Of a stretch of 64,000 bases of DNA, positions 13,119 through 25,576 are shown piece after piece (position 1 is the stretch's first letter; every line of letters begins with the position of its first letter). The notes under the pieces are model-generated. The model did not search any database and had not been told where the DNA came from. It was given only the letters and a program-made list of their open reading frames with translations. Made by a program: the position numbers and the translations under genes. This DNA comes from Phoenix dactylifera (lineage: Eukaryota; Streptophyta; Magnoliopsida; Arecales; Arecaceae), in assembly GCF_009389715.1 (NCBI RefSeq), contig NC_052400.1, forward strand, positions 18,941,674 through 19,005,673, read 5' to 3'.

Positions 13119-16100
13119 TCATGCCCCACTAGCATAAAGACGAGTCCATTCCTTTGCTGCGTCACCGCAGCGATGGATCAAAGAAAAAATAGATAGATAA
13201 AACAGAATAATTTTAGTGTTAGCAATTAAAATGTTAAGATAAGTCTATATCCTACCAAAACCATTTTAGCATTAGTAGTTTGCTGCAGAAAATTTTTACG
13301 TATCAACTGTGCACGTTCATGCATAATAAACTAACCTGTCTCTACAGCTTCGGCTTCGTTTGTCTTCCAATGCTTTGCAACATTGTCCGAGAGTGGGTCA
13401 TCTGGATTGGGGGCACTTAAAAGTGCTTGAATACTGACCCAAAAAGCAAAATAACACCACCATTGTTATTATATACTGTTATGTCCATGACAAGAAGCCA
13501 GATGAGCTTCCATAACAGAAAGTGGGAAATAAACATAGCATGAGAGAGATGGACAAATCACCTCAACAAAACTGTTCGGATCTGAAGTGCTGGACTCCAT
13601 TTATCTTTCAGAATATCAAGGCATATACGTCCAAGCTGCATTCATCAAAACATAACTTTCAGAGAGTAAAGAAATTTATGGAGCTAAAATAGCAAAAAGA
13701 AAGCATTCTGCTTGCCTTGTCAATATTTGGATGATATATTTTTGTGAGAAAGCGCACCTGTTATAAGGAAAATAAAAATTGAATGGACAGAACTAAAACT
13801 TATAGACAATAACCATAACAGAAGGGTCCAGGAAATACCGCAGGCTAATAAAAAGAATCTAATTACTGGACCACAAAGTAACAGTGACTGAGAGGCCTAT
13901 TCACAGGGGGAAAAACAGAAACAGACCTACATTCTAGCATGTAAGGCAACAGCCAAAAAATTGTCTTGAATTGTACATTCCAATAAAGCGGTAAAACTAA
14001 ATTTTAGTGTAAGGCAATCTATGTGATATGTTAGATTATTCTAAAAGGACTTGTTTGGAACTTGAGCACAGCCAATTGCAGAAATTTGTTTTAATATATA
14101 GTCCGTTTTTCACCCTGAAGAGTTTTTGCTAAAAATTGTCCCCACAAGAAATAAAAAAGGAAGTCCAAAAATTACCATCACAAACTGACCATATAATTGT
14201 AATCAAATCAAATGATTATCACATTCCAAAAGACCTTATTAGCACACCAAATTATTTTTGGTGAGAGGAATTTAAAGATCAAAAAAGACCACCAGATCAT
14301 ACAATTCAGCTATATAGTTCCAGAAGTTTGCCAGCATTCTTATCCTGTTCATGCAAGGAGTGAAAGGGAAGTCAATGTTCCAACTGTAGTAACAGCTGCA
14401 CAATGATTTGTCACCAATACAACAATGAAATAAGGGGGGAGATTTCTGACCAATACAACAATGAAATATGGGGGGAAGTCAGAGTACCAACAGATTGATA
14501 TCAGAGGTGCTGAAATAATGCCTCTTTCATTATGAAATAACAATATCCGTGGGGAAAATTTTCTCAGATTCAGTAATTTCTACTGCCTTTTAATATGATA
14601 GAAGCTATTATCTCCTGCCCTGGGAGTGCCAGTAATCGTTGTGCTTAACTAAAGCACCTTTGACAACCAAAACAACTAATAGGACCATGAAATTTCCTGA
14701 AAGAGAAAATTATGTAGCAAAAGCAACTTCCATCTCTGACAAAAACAAAAAGGAAAAGAAAGAAGCAGGTAGGTGCATTCACTTGCACTTATCCAGAGAA
14801 TTTGATAGCTGTTTTATTGCTTTTGTTCCTTTTAGTCTTGCTGATCATAACATATAATAATTAAAAGAAATTAATATAAGGTGGATGAATAAGACAATCC
14901 TAATGCAAGATAACAGATGAGAGGTCATGGTATCTGGTGTCCGGTAGAGGTATAACGTGCTAACCATACAATGAAGCTACTCAAAATGTATATACATTCT
15001 TACATGCCTCAGTCCCTGAGTTGGGACTTACAGCCAAGGACTAGGAAAGCCAATGCAGCACTGACCATTCTCTGCATGAGTTATGGCAGGAGGGTGGACA
15101 ACCAACGAATAAGTTACATGGCATCCCCCAGTTTGAGTATAGAGTGTAAAAAAGACAGAAAGAAAAACATTGTGGGGCAAGTGTTGGCTTACCAATACAT
15201 GTACCCTGTCCAAAGGTACTCAATGCCCCCCTCCCCGCCGCAGGAGTAGGTACTAACTCCAATTGGAATTATAATATGGTCAGCTTTCCCTTTTATTTTC
15301 AGTCTGGGAGTATGGGGTTGGGTTGGGGTGCAATTGGGGACCAATGTGTCACTAGATTAGAACCACCAGCTGTTGGCTGTTACATTCCAAAAGAAACCAA
15401 ACTTGAGTGTTGGATATGTGCGAGTTTTAAGTGCTACTTGATTTGCTGCAAAGTTTGGTATCATGTTATGTGCACGTCACCATTTTAACCATCTGGAAGA
15501 ATTCTGTAATCTGACATGTGGGTCTGAATACATCAGTTACTATTCTGACATGTATAAGAAACCATTTGTGTATGCCTAAGTGAATATTTCTAAATTCCTG
15601 TTCTTCGTTGCTTGTGGAACTGGTCCTTTTAAGTGTTTTCTAAACCAGCTTAGCTAAATGACACCACCATCATCTTTACCCCCTTCTTGATAGCCAGCTT
15701 GAGGAGGTAAATTTTGTAACCAAAAATAAACTACTAAGTTTTGGCTCAACTAGAACTCCCAAAACTGACAAAAAGCTGAGCTGCCAACAAGGTATGCCAA
15801 GGTAAGCTTGCAGAGAAATCGAGATGGCTCAAATCATGGGCACACCACCTTCAAGACCTCACTAGACAGAACCTCCCCCAAATAATAATAATTAAAAACA
15901 AAAAAGTAGGATAATCATAATCTTGGTGCTTCCACTATCCTCCTTAGTCCTTTCCATCAATTTACAAATCGCCCCCAAATTTGTTCCACTCCTTCATGTA
16001 TGCAATGGTGCCTCTCAACCATGCTTTTTTTGACAATTCAGCAGACCAGATTAAGCAACTAATAAAAGAAGAGCAAGCCTCATCCATAAGAATTTTCCGA

Positions 16101-19100
16101 TTCTATTATCATTGGACCTTGGCATTAACAAGGCACAATGAAAGGCTTCTTCGCATGGGTGAAGTTCAAAACAACTCCATATTTGGGGAGAAATTCTCAA
16201 GAATCACGCCCGAGTTCATTGAGAATGATTCTATGTTTCGAACTTCCTAGAAGCAGTGGGCCCATTTAGTTAATATGAAAGGGCAACAACCATTTCTATT
16301 ACAAAAACAAGCATAGACACAATTTTCTGTATTTCACATACAATTTGCAGTTTTATTGCTTCGTTTTAACTAAATAGCAAGGGTGCTAGGTGCAAGATTA
16401 TACATAACTCTAATTGCAATAAGAAGGATGCTACCTAGAAATGAGAAGAAAATGATATTAACTGCAAAATACGACATGGAAAAGCTTAAGCAGGATTTAG
16501 CTCTTTAAAAATGGATAGCAAAGTGAAAGTGGTATTACTAAAAACCACAAGCATAACCATCAGGCCTTGTTGGATAATAAAAGCCAAGCTATAATGATTG
16601 TACAAGGCTTATTCAATGGCTAGTTATATTAAAAAACAAACTTATATTCTATTGGGGCTGATAATATTATTATTCATATGAATTACATCCAGAGATACTA
16701 CATAAAACAGTGATACTCCAAACTGTAAACAACAGCAATGAAACTTTTTGAATGAGCTATATGAAAATTACATAGACAGAAATACTATTTCTCAAAGTTT
16801 TTTGTATATATGAGTCAGCAGACAATGTTTACAGCATGTCAGACACTGTGATTTTGTGCATACAGAACACAAAATATTTTGATTGTCTGTTTATAGTAAC
16901 TAGGAATGTCCTATGCAAAAAAAATCAGACAGCAACAAGCAAAACCATCAACAGTGTAAATTTTTACCACTACTTGGACTGACAGTAGCTACAGTGGTAT
17001 ATCTCTTACCTTGGGAGCAGCCATTGGGTACTCTTCAGGCAAGAACAATTCAAGCTTAAAAACACCTCCTAATTGAATACAAAGAGAAGATGCAGCAAGG
17101 AGGCAACATGTTAATTAGTGAGTATATGATGAACTAACTGCATATTTAGATTCTTAGGCTACATTGTTGAGGAAAAATAGAAAATTCACAATTGAGCAGA
17201 GAAATCTGATAATATTTTATCCTACTCATTTATTCATTGCACCTTCAATGATCAAAAGCATTTCATGGTGTCAAACTAAGGAGGAGGAGTGCTTCCCATC
17301 TACTCCCAACTCCCGACTTCTCATCCTGTTTCTCTCTCACCTGCTCCTTTTCAAAGGCACCTGCATGCCACACTAACCATGACTCTACCATATGAGGGAC
17401 TAGCCTCCAAACAATGTTTGCAAGAATTACAATACGGCTTTTAAAATACAACTACAGCTTTAGACCTGTTGGGTACGGTTCAGGGCAAACCATAACCAAG
17501 CCAATCGATCCTTAGCTAGATTCAGGACGGGTTGGTTTAGTCAGGTTGGGTTGGGATGTGCCATATTAATTAGGTTAGATTGCGTTGAATAGAAATATTA
17601 GAATAGGGTAAAGGTTTGGGACATTTATGTTGTGTTAGCATATGTTGGATTGAAACCTCAATCTTTCATAAATTTTGATAATACATTGACATATAATTTA
17701 ACAAGACTAAAAATGTAATTATATACCATATAAGCAATCTATATAAAATATAAGTACGAATTATTTACTTATATACATATCATGTTCGGTTGGGTTAAGT
17801 TGGGTTTGGTGGGGTTTGGGTTGGATTACGGTCGGTTGGGGGTTGGGGTTGAAGGTCAGCCCTAATAAAACCCTACCTGAGGTCAGGTTGGGATTTTTAA
17901 GCGCAAGTCCAATCCTTTTATAAAACCTCTAATAAACCCTCCCTAATGAGCAAGTTGGGTGGGTTTTGGATTGAGCCCAACCCAAGCTGCACCCTCATCT
18001 TAATATTTGAGTCATACAAGTTGTAGGATAGGACGGGCAGAATGGATATACAGATTATATTTTTTCGATATGCATCACAAAAGGTTCTTATTATAGCATC
18101 AATATGTTAAAATACAAAAGTAGAGGATTGGTTTTTTTAATGCATTATTCCTCCTTATTCTTGCATTTAGCATAATCATCCAGGCTTCTTCCATTAAACA
18201 GGACAAATATGGAACACAAGAGAGCTCCATAGAAGATGGAGCAATATTTTTACAACCTATACTATGTTTAAAGTGTAACTTCCTATGCAGTTGTACAAGT
18301 CGTTCACAAGAAAAATGGAAATCCAATTTATAGGTACAAATGGAAGTTCATATTCCACCTACATTACCTAAAGTGGGAAGGATCCAAGTGTGAGTGTGGT
18401 GACGCAGATCTCTCAAAAATATTTAAAATTAGTGAGTGCTTCGGAAGGAGGTGCAAGAGTGAGTTCTTGGAGAAATTATGAAGCGGTGACATCCTAGCAA
18501 GAATTTCCAATTACCATGATTCCCACTATCTATCCCAGCTCATCCAGCCATGATCTGATCGACTATATCAGTAAACCTTCAGCAAACATACAACTCCAGC
18601 CAAAGGAAAAGTGCAGCAATAAACAGGTAGAGCAACCCTGGCTGAGTGAGAGGAACCATGGTAAAAAGAAATAATTAGCCGAAAGATAACCGGACTGATA
18701 ACGCCCAACAGATGGGAGGCAGTGTGGCCCAAGCCCCCCGACTAGTCGCTGGTGCCTCTAAGAACTAGAATATGCTATGAAGTACCAACTGACATGTGGG
18801 ATATACATGAAGATATTATTTATTCAAGTGGAAGAAAATTATGATTCATCCGGCCTATGTGATCACAATCTTCTCTCTGAGTTTGGCAAAATATGGTTAA
18901 GAAACCATTGCTTAAAGTATCATTTTCTATCATGTTTGTGGATCATGATGTAACTCTACAGCCAAGGTCTAGAAAAGTACTAGGGTATGCACCACTTGCA
19001 ATGTGCAAGCCAATCTATGTCAGTCTATACAGGTCCTTGCCATTTTGTGTTAGTCTGATCTGGTGTTTGCTGAACCATGCAACAAGCCCTTGTCACAACA

Positions 19101-21802
19101 TGGTTGAGCATATCACTAAAGCAGCTTGGCACAGCACAGTTTGTAACTAGCACAAGCACAGCACGTGATACATTAATACATGGTTGGATGTGAATAGGAT
19201 CTCCCTAGCCCCATCCCACATTTTTATTGTTAAGTCCTTAAACCTCTCATATTCATACATCTTGACCAGTGTTTTCTCCTCATCTTCATTTCCCTTGTAC
19301 AAATGTTCATGTTCATCTATAACTGCCAAAGCCCACTCTCTCCCTCCCTCTCTTCTTCATCTTCTTCCTTAAATTCCATGAATCATTATTCATCATAAAA
19401 TAAATGGGACATTTGCTATAGGGTGATCGTCCCAAGATCAAGGATGATGTGGATGGAGGTGACGGAATAACCACGTTAGGTTGCACCATGGTGATCGTAC
19501 GTGACAATGATCCTAAATCACGCCCAACTAAGTGATGAAAAATCCATCCTTGAGGTCGGGTATCCAAGATCACCCCTAAGAGTGATATTCGGCTGAAATT
19601 TGGAAACAAAAATGCCCATCAGCTAGAAAAAAAAGGGTATATCAATATACTTAATATATTATATTAATATTGTATATATTATATTATATTGATATTATAT
19701 ATATTTATGATATATATATTTTATTATAATATATTATTAATCATATTGTTATCATATTATTATTCAATTATAATTTTATATTATAATAGAAAAATATTAT
19801 TGTACTTTATATTTATATTATGAAATTACTTAATATATTACTTCTATTTACCATATTTTGCTATCAAAATAAATATTAGTATTAAAATAATAATAATATA
19901 TTACAAGTATAAATGAAAATATTAATTCTATGATAACAATTAATATATTTTTACTGGATTTATAATTTCTAGGATTAATAAATATATTTTTATGAAATAT
20001 ATTAATAATTAATATATTAAAAATTTATTACGATATATTTTATATGATCAATAAACAAATTTTATGAAATCTATCGGGGTAGTTTTTGATCTTAATCATT
20101 GGGGATCAAATTACCCCAAGATAAGAATTACCGGTGATCAAAGATCACCTTGGCGATTCCATTTGGGTCACCAAACGCCACCTAAAGAACAAGTTTTTCA
20201 ATCCCTTTTAAACCATCAGGAGAATAGAAAGATAGTATCAAAAAATTCTAACATGAGGATGAAGCTCTTACACAATTTATGCTCTTGATATCATTTTTAA
20301 TTTAGTGTTCATAATACTAATGAAGGACTGGTTTGCTCAATGGAGGATCAACAGGCGTACACCAAAGATAGACCTAAAAATTAGATTCTAACCCAATCAA
20401 GTATTTAATTCTCTGTTAATAACCAAGACTAAGATATAACTTTCTAACTCCATAAGGTAGTTTGAAGCCAGCGAATCACCAGTTTTATCCCTCCCACTAC
20501 CTTGTCTTCCTCACCATGGCCAGTTGGTTTCACATCTACACTAATAATGAGTTTTTCAGAAAAGTTTGCTCGACTATAATAAGATAAACTTGTTAAGAAG
20601 GTGTTCTACATTGTCATGCAAACCAAAAATCTGTTCTTCTAGCTTTCATGGTTTCTCCATGGACTTCCGCTCTAAAACTAGTGTATATAGCAGCTCCTTA
20701 ATTTCATTGGAAATATATAATGGAATTGTTCCTTATCATGCTACAGTTCTTTGGCTTTAAAACCAGCTCCTCTTTTCATCGTCACCATAAACAGTAGGTG
20801 CACTACATGATACTTGTGGTTTAAGTTGAAGAACAAATATCTGATTAAGAAACATTAAACTTGATGATCAAAGTTCAGCTGAATTTTAGATGATGCATTG
20901 TGCATCCATCCAAATATCTAGGATAACAACCAACATATCAGTGGAAGCAACAAACACCCCTCTAGATGTCTAGATGATCCCATATTCTAAGATATTGCTA
21001 GGAAAGTGTACTACCATGTCTCAAAGCAAGGCAAAGGCAGCAGCCCATATGGACAACCTCAAAACTATTGACAAACATAGAGCATTAATAGAAAAAGACC
21101 TTAATGCCTGACCAGTGACCAACCAAATCATATAACTACTTAAAAAGGCTCACAAAAAAGAGATCTAAAAAGAAGAAGATTTGACAAATAATGGAGCAAT
21201 CAAAGCCGTTAGTAAGTGAGTCACCTTCATAGGGAGACTGTGTCGGACCAAGGATCATAACATTGAAGTAGCGCATGTTGTCTTCCGAAGGAGACGCACT
21301 GATCCCAGGAACTGGGAGAAAAGATGGCAATCCATCAGCAAAAATATGACTTTAATCTAAATCCGATCAGGAAAACCCCAAAACCCCGAAAAGGAATCGG
21401 CCATCAAATTTCCCATAAACCCTAAAGAGATTAAACATCCATCTCCATTCCAAAGAACCAATTGTCCAAGAAGATAACCGCGAAATCAAGAACAAACAGC
21501 AATCCGAGAAGAAGAAAGGGAGGAGGAGAGATACATACCTGGTTCACTAAGAAGCCGCTGCGTTTCCTGTGTGTTCACGGGATCAAGAATTAGAAAATGG
21601 AAACGAGAAGATGGCAGGGCGAGAAGAGAAAGCGAGAACAACACCGCAGAAACAAGATTAGAATATCGCCTGGGCGGTGCTCTTCCACCCAAGATCTTCG
21701 AAATCCGGGGGTAACAACGCAAGAGAAAGATGGGAAAGGGAATCGGAAGGGGGCAAAAAGGAGTACCTTGATAATTCTTCGAGGCAGATTGCTGTTCGCC
21801 AT
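13119..21802 (-). CDS. UBC13: Ubiquitin-conjugating enzyme E2 UBC13 (Arabidopsis UBC35/36 type)
   Basis: Exons in transcript order: 21767-21802, 21539-21566, 21225-21311, 17010-17068, 13716-13757, 13562-13635, 13336-13433, 13119-13156; total 462 nt, 153 aa, the normal UBC13 length. It begins [12 protein letters not shown] and carries [20 protein letters not shown], the HPN motif (YHPNIDK) and the active-site cysteine near residue 89 ([12 protein letters not shown]). It ends RLYASGA. UBC13 pairs with a UEV partner (MMS2/UEV1) to build Lys63-linked ubiquitin chains used in DNA damage tolerance and signalling; this comes from the family, not the sequence. Residue 22 is Val (SEPVPG), where I recall Ala in Arabidopsis. 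The intron at 13636-13715 uses a GC donor. Two introns exceed 3 kb and hold repeats. Confidence 0.95.
14417..14478. repeat. Short tandem duplication in a UBC13 intron
   Basis: Two near-identical copies of a unit of about 39 bp with the core CCAATACAACAATGAAATA followed by a GGGGGG run, in the 3.3-kb intron of UBC13. Confidence 0.7.
17461..17998. repeat. GGGTTGGGTT-rich degenerate repeat
   Basis: Several blocks of GGTTGGGTTGGG-like text (17535-17560, 17790-17850) alternate with the complementary CCAACCCAA form near 17960-17990, suggesting inverted subterminal arrays. It resembles 59475-59830 in the SCAR gene. It lies in the 4.2-kb intron of UBC13. I could not fix the ends. Confidence 0.5.
19406..20182. 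mobile_element. AT-rich MITE-like element, copy A
   Basis: About 780 bp with a conserved head (GGGTGATCGTCCCAAGATCA), a long AT-rich core and a tail reading TTTGGGTCACCAAACGCCACC. The reverse complement of the tail, GGTGGCGTTTGGTGACCC, matches the head of copy B at 39615. Head, core and tail all align with copy B. It is probably a non-autonomous TIR transposon. The target-site duplication is not clear. It lies in a UBC13 intron. Confidence 0.7.
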
Positions 21803-22085
21803 TCGTCCGAGATAAGGTTTAGGGTTTGCTCTTCCTCCGTATGCTACTGTTAAGGGGAGAGAGGAGTAAAGGAAGAAAGACCCCTTTGGGGAAGCAAAGG
21901 CCAGGAGAACAGGACTATTAGGGGCTCCTTCCCAAACCCCCGTGGAATTTTTTTTGCGCGAGCGCGAAAGTGGACTTTTAGGGGCCTTTCAAAAAGCTTG
22001 CTTAAATTTGCTCACCTTCATTCCTGGACCAATCAAATTTTCCTTTGGGATCGTACCTGTCAGTTCCATATAAAAAGAAGAATTA
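21803..22085 (-). promoter_or_regulatory. Upstream region of UBC13
   Basis: About 280 bp lie between the UBC13 start codon and the inserted Tourist-like element at 22086. The UBC13 promoter must therefore lie here and/or beyond that element. I could not identify a TATA box. Confidence 0.35.
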
Positions 22086-23095
22086 GGCCCTGTTTGGGGA
22101 AGCTTTTGGAGGGCCAGAAAGCACTTTCTGGCCCTCCAAAAGTACTTTTAGATGAAAAACTGTGTTTGGTAAATTTTTCAAAAAGCTGTTTCAGCTTTTG
22201 CGGGAAGCTGAAAACAGCTTTTGGAAGGAAGCTCCAATTTGGAGCTTTTGAGAGGAAGCTGTTTCAGCTTTTTCGGAAAGCTGTATTTTTGACAAAAATG
22301 CCCATATTAAAATAACATAATTACATAGTTTGTCCCTTTATAAACCTAAAAATCTGCTGGAGCCAAGAACCCTAGCCGTCAGACTCCCTTCCATAAGAAA
22401 AGGTATTTTTCTTTTCAATTTTTGTATGCATCTCTTGAACCACATTTTAGAAGAAAAATTTTTTAATCCTTTTCCATACCTTCCAAAATCAATCTATTGT
22501 TTTTTTTTTTTATCATCAACCTTGCGGCCCACGCTGAGGTCCTCCTCGAGCGAGGACCACGAAGAAGAGCCCCTGGACCGCGGAAAATTATTTTATGGGA
22601 AATTATGAGAAATTATTTTATACTAATAATTATAATATTTTATACCTTTATTTTTGTGTTATACTATAAATATAATATCATATTATATTATATCATAATA
22701 CATTAATATGTTATGTTAAATAATTTAATATTATGTTATATTACCAAATATTAATTTACTCTAATAATTATATTACTATTATGCTATATTAACATAATAT
22801 TATTTTATATTACAATAATATTATAGTATATCGTATATTTATGTATTAATTTATGTTATATTTTATTATGTTCTGTTGTATAATACTATGCAATGTCCTT
22901 TATGGTAATTTTGTCATACAAAAGTACTTTCTCAGTTTATTTACCAAACACAAAACAAAGTACAACAGCACTTTACGAATGTAGTTACCAAACAGCAAAC
23001 AGCTTTTTATAACAGCTCTACTTCAGACAGCTCTACTTCCAACAGCTCTACTTCTAACAGCTCTACTGCCAACAGCTCCTCCAAACATGGCCTTA
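22083..23095. mobile_element. Tourist/Harbinger-like element with TTA target-site duplication
   Basis: Element 22086-23092 (1007 bp) starts GGCCCTGTTTGGGGAAGC and ends with the inverted counterpart. The terminal 24 bp match at 20 positions. TTA flanks both sides (22083-22085 and 23093-23095), which with a GGCC..TGTTTGG end is typical of PIF/Harbinger elements. It has no transposase ORF, so it is non-autonomous. The last 120 bp repeat the unit AACAGCTCTACTTC. It lies about 280 bp upstream of UBC13. Confidence 0.85.
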
Positions 23096-25320
23096 GACGG
23101 CCCATTCATCGCTGCTTGAGATTGTTTGGATCAGAAATGATGAGATTCGTAGAATTGAACCGCTGGAATAAAATGGCACACAGGAAAAGAGTACAAATAA
23201 CATGTCGCATCGCTGCTCAATTTACCAGTCGAAAGTAGTCAGAATTGATGCAGTATGGGGTAGGATCGGTGATTTCGATTGGGTCTTGTCTATTGCTCAC
23301 ATCGGAGAAGTGAACTAAGTAATGATTCTATCGTTGATCCTTGCCATTTTCTAACAAGATAATCATATCACCGTTGTCTTCTCTTACAAAAGACCGAAGG
23401 ACTATCGCGAGTGGAATATAAGGCCGCGGGACCCATCATCCCTTGCTCGCATGGGAGCCTCTTCAGATGGTTATCGTACAGAGAGGTCTGAAGTGATTCA
23501 CTCAACCCAGTCTCCATCGTGAAACGGTGAGCGAATCAAATCTTCGGGAATAAAGTCAGCTTCCAATGATATACTTGAAATTTGGAGGTGTGTAAGCAAA
23601 TCATCCGTACAACAAATTAATGGAGACCCCAATCCTCCAGAGCAACAAGCGTCGGACAAAAAATTTTCCGGCATCAAAAACCTCCAAGCGGTACCATCCA
23701 TTGAAGAAGATCACTTTAGACCGTACCTTAAATATTCAGATATTGGCATCGGAGACCTCCACGTGGTATCTCATCCGAAGAAGATCACTTTGCACCATAA
23801 TCTGAAAATATATATATATATATATATATTTGTCTTAATGAAAGAACCATGAAACATCTTCGCTACTCCATACCCACCTTAATTAAACTGTGATCCATCT
23901 AGCTTGCCTCCGAACACTAAAAAAAAAAAAAAACAGAGAAAAAAACAACGCAACAGTACCCATCTTAATGAATAAACCGTGAAACAACTCCCTGCTCCCT
24001 ACCAACTTTAATGAATAGTGAACCATTTGCCTTCTCTCTGGTATATGTAGCCCACTAAAACACATAAAAAAATAGAAAGCAAAAAAAAAAAAGAAAAGAT
24101 CACTCTACAAGCAAGCATGATTGTGCCATCATGCTAGCAGGCCGATGTCATTTGCTAAAAGAAAATAGTATTTTTTAGTATAAAAAAATATATGCTGACA
24201 AGTATAAAAAAATAAAAAATATATGCTGACAAGGTATCGAAATTTTTTTCCTGATCTTATTGTTTTATAAAAATATATTATTTGACTATATTAATGTATA
24301 TATATACTATTAAAATTTTGTCAAATGATAATATATTTTATTATTAGTATCAAAAACTTATTTTAGAAAATAATTAGGTTCTTTTTATTGCATTTCTATG
24401 ATTATGATTATTTAAAAGTAAAAGTACAATCACTAAGAGCCTTGTTATACTACATTTAAATGTCCCTAGTTACAATGCCCTTTTGTGCACAAGTTAAAAC
24501 ATGATCATATTATTTTATAATATATTAATTTGCTATTAGAATTTTACAGTGCGATAATATGTGATAATATTAATATCAAAAATTTATTTTTAAAAAACAT
24601 TAAGCATATATATATTATTTTATATATGCTAGCGAAAATGCTATGGAGGACCCTATATGACCCATCGCGTGCAATAAGCTAGCGGACTTCAAGGAGAAGC
24701 CTGCAAGCCCGGCGCAAAGAAATAGCAGTACTGTTTTTCCGCTGAAATTTCAAATTTCGCATAAATATTTTAACCCGCTAAACGACAACTTACAGCATTC
24801 TTCATGAATTGTTTTACAGCGACAAAGGTAGAAACCAGAATAAATTGCTTGTTAATGTAAATGATAATGGTGTGTAATAGCATAGCACCCAAGATCTTCT
24901 TGTGGTCAGAAATAAGTTGGATATGTCAGAATCATTATCATCTACCTACTTGAGTTTTACACAACCATAGCCAGCGTATTCATATGATACAGCCCACGCC
25001 TGTTGATCTTACAATTCCAAGATGCTTTGGGCAACCATCGTTGCAAAATTCTAAAATTTTAAACGGAATTCATCCTGATCCCCAAATTTATCTGATAATC
25101 TTTCATCCACCTTTAAGTTTCTAATGAATACCGTATAGGTCACTGTCAATTTTCTAATCCAGAACTAATCAGCAAATCATCAGTGCACCCTGTAAGAATT
25201 TATCTGACTAATTACTCAACTTCAAGCTAATACAGCCCTAAACATAGTATATAACATGATGAAACTCGTCGGAGCCATGCCCCGTAAATTTAGCTTTCAC
25301 AACGGAAAAAAAAAAAACTT
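23096..25320. other. Intergenic region between UBC13 and the 14-3-3 gene
   Basis: AT-rich sequence with no supported gene. It has tandem diverged blocks at 23690-23800 (shared text GAAGAAGATCACTTT) and 23835-24062 (shared text TTAATGAATAAACCGTGAAA-like), a TA run near 23805-23829, and a duplicated AT-rich block around 24265-24380 and 24510-24600. These look like degraded repeats. Confidence 0.5.
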
Positions 25321-25576
25321 TAAAAAGTAGTCAGACCTTAAATATCAATCTATAGTTCAGACGATGACACCAATGAGAAAGGATGTGCAAATGCAACTGA
25401 CAATTTCCAAACAAATCCCAAACAGGATATCAGTACAAAAGTCAAGCTAAAATCAACTAAAAGGCGTAAGAATGAAAGCTGGATACTTTCTTCAGTAACT
25501 AGGAAATAACAGACACTGACACTAAATAGAAGCGTCGTCATCCTTGCATCCGGGCAGGGCTCCTGAGTGGTCTGAG

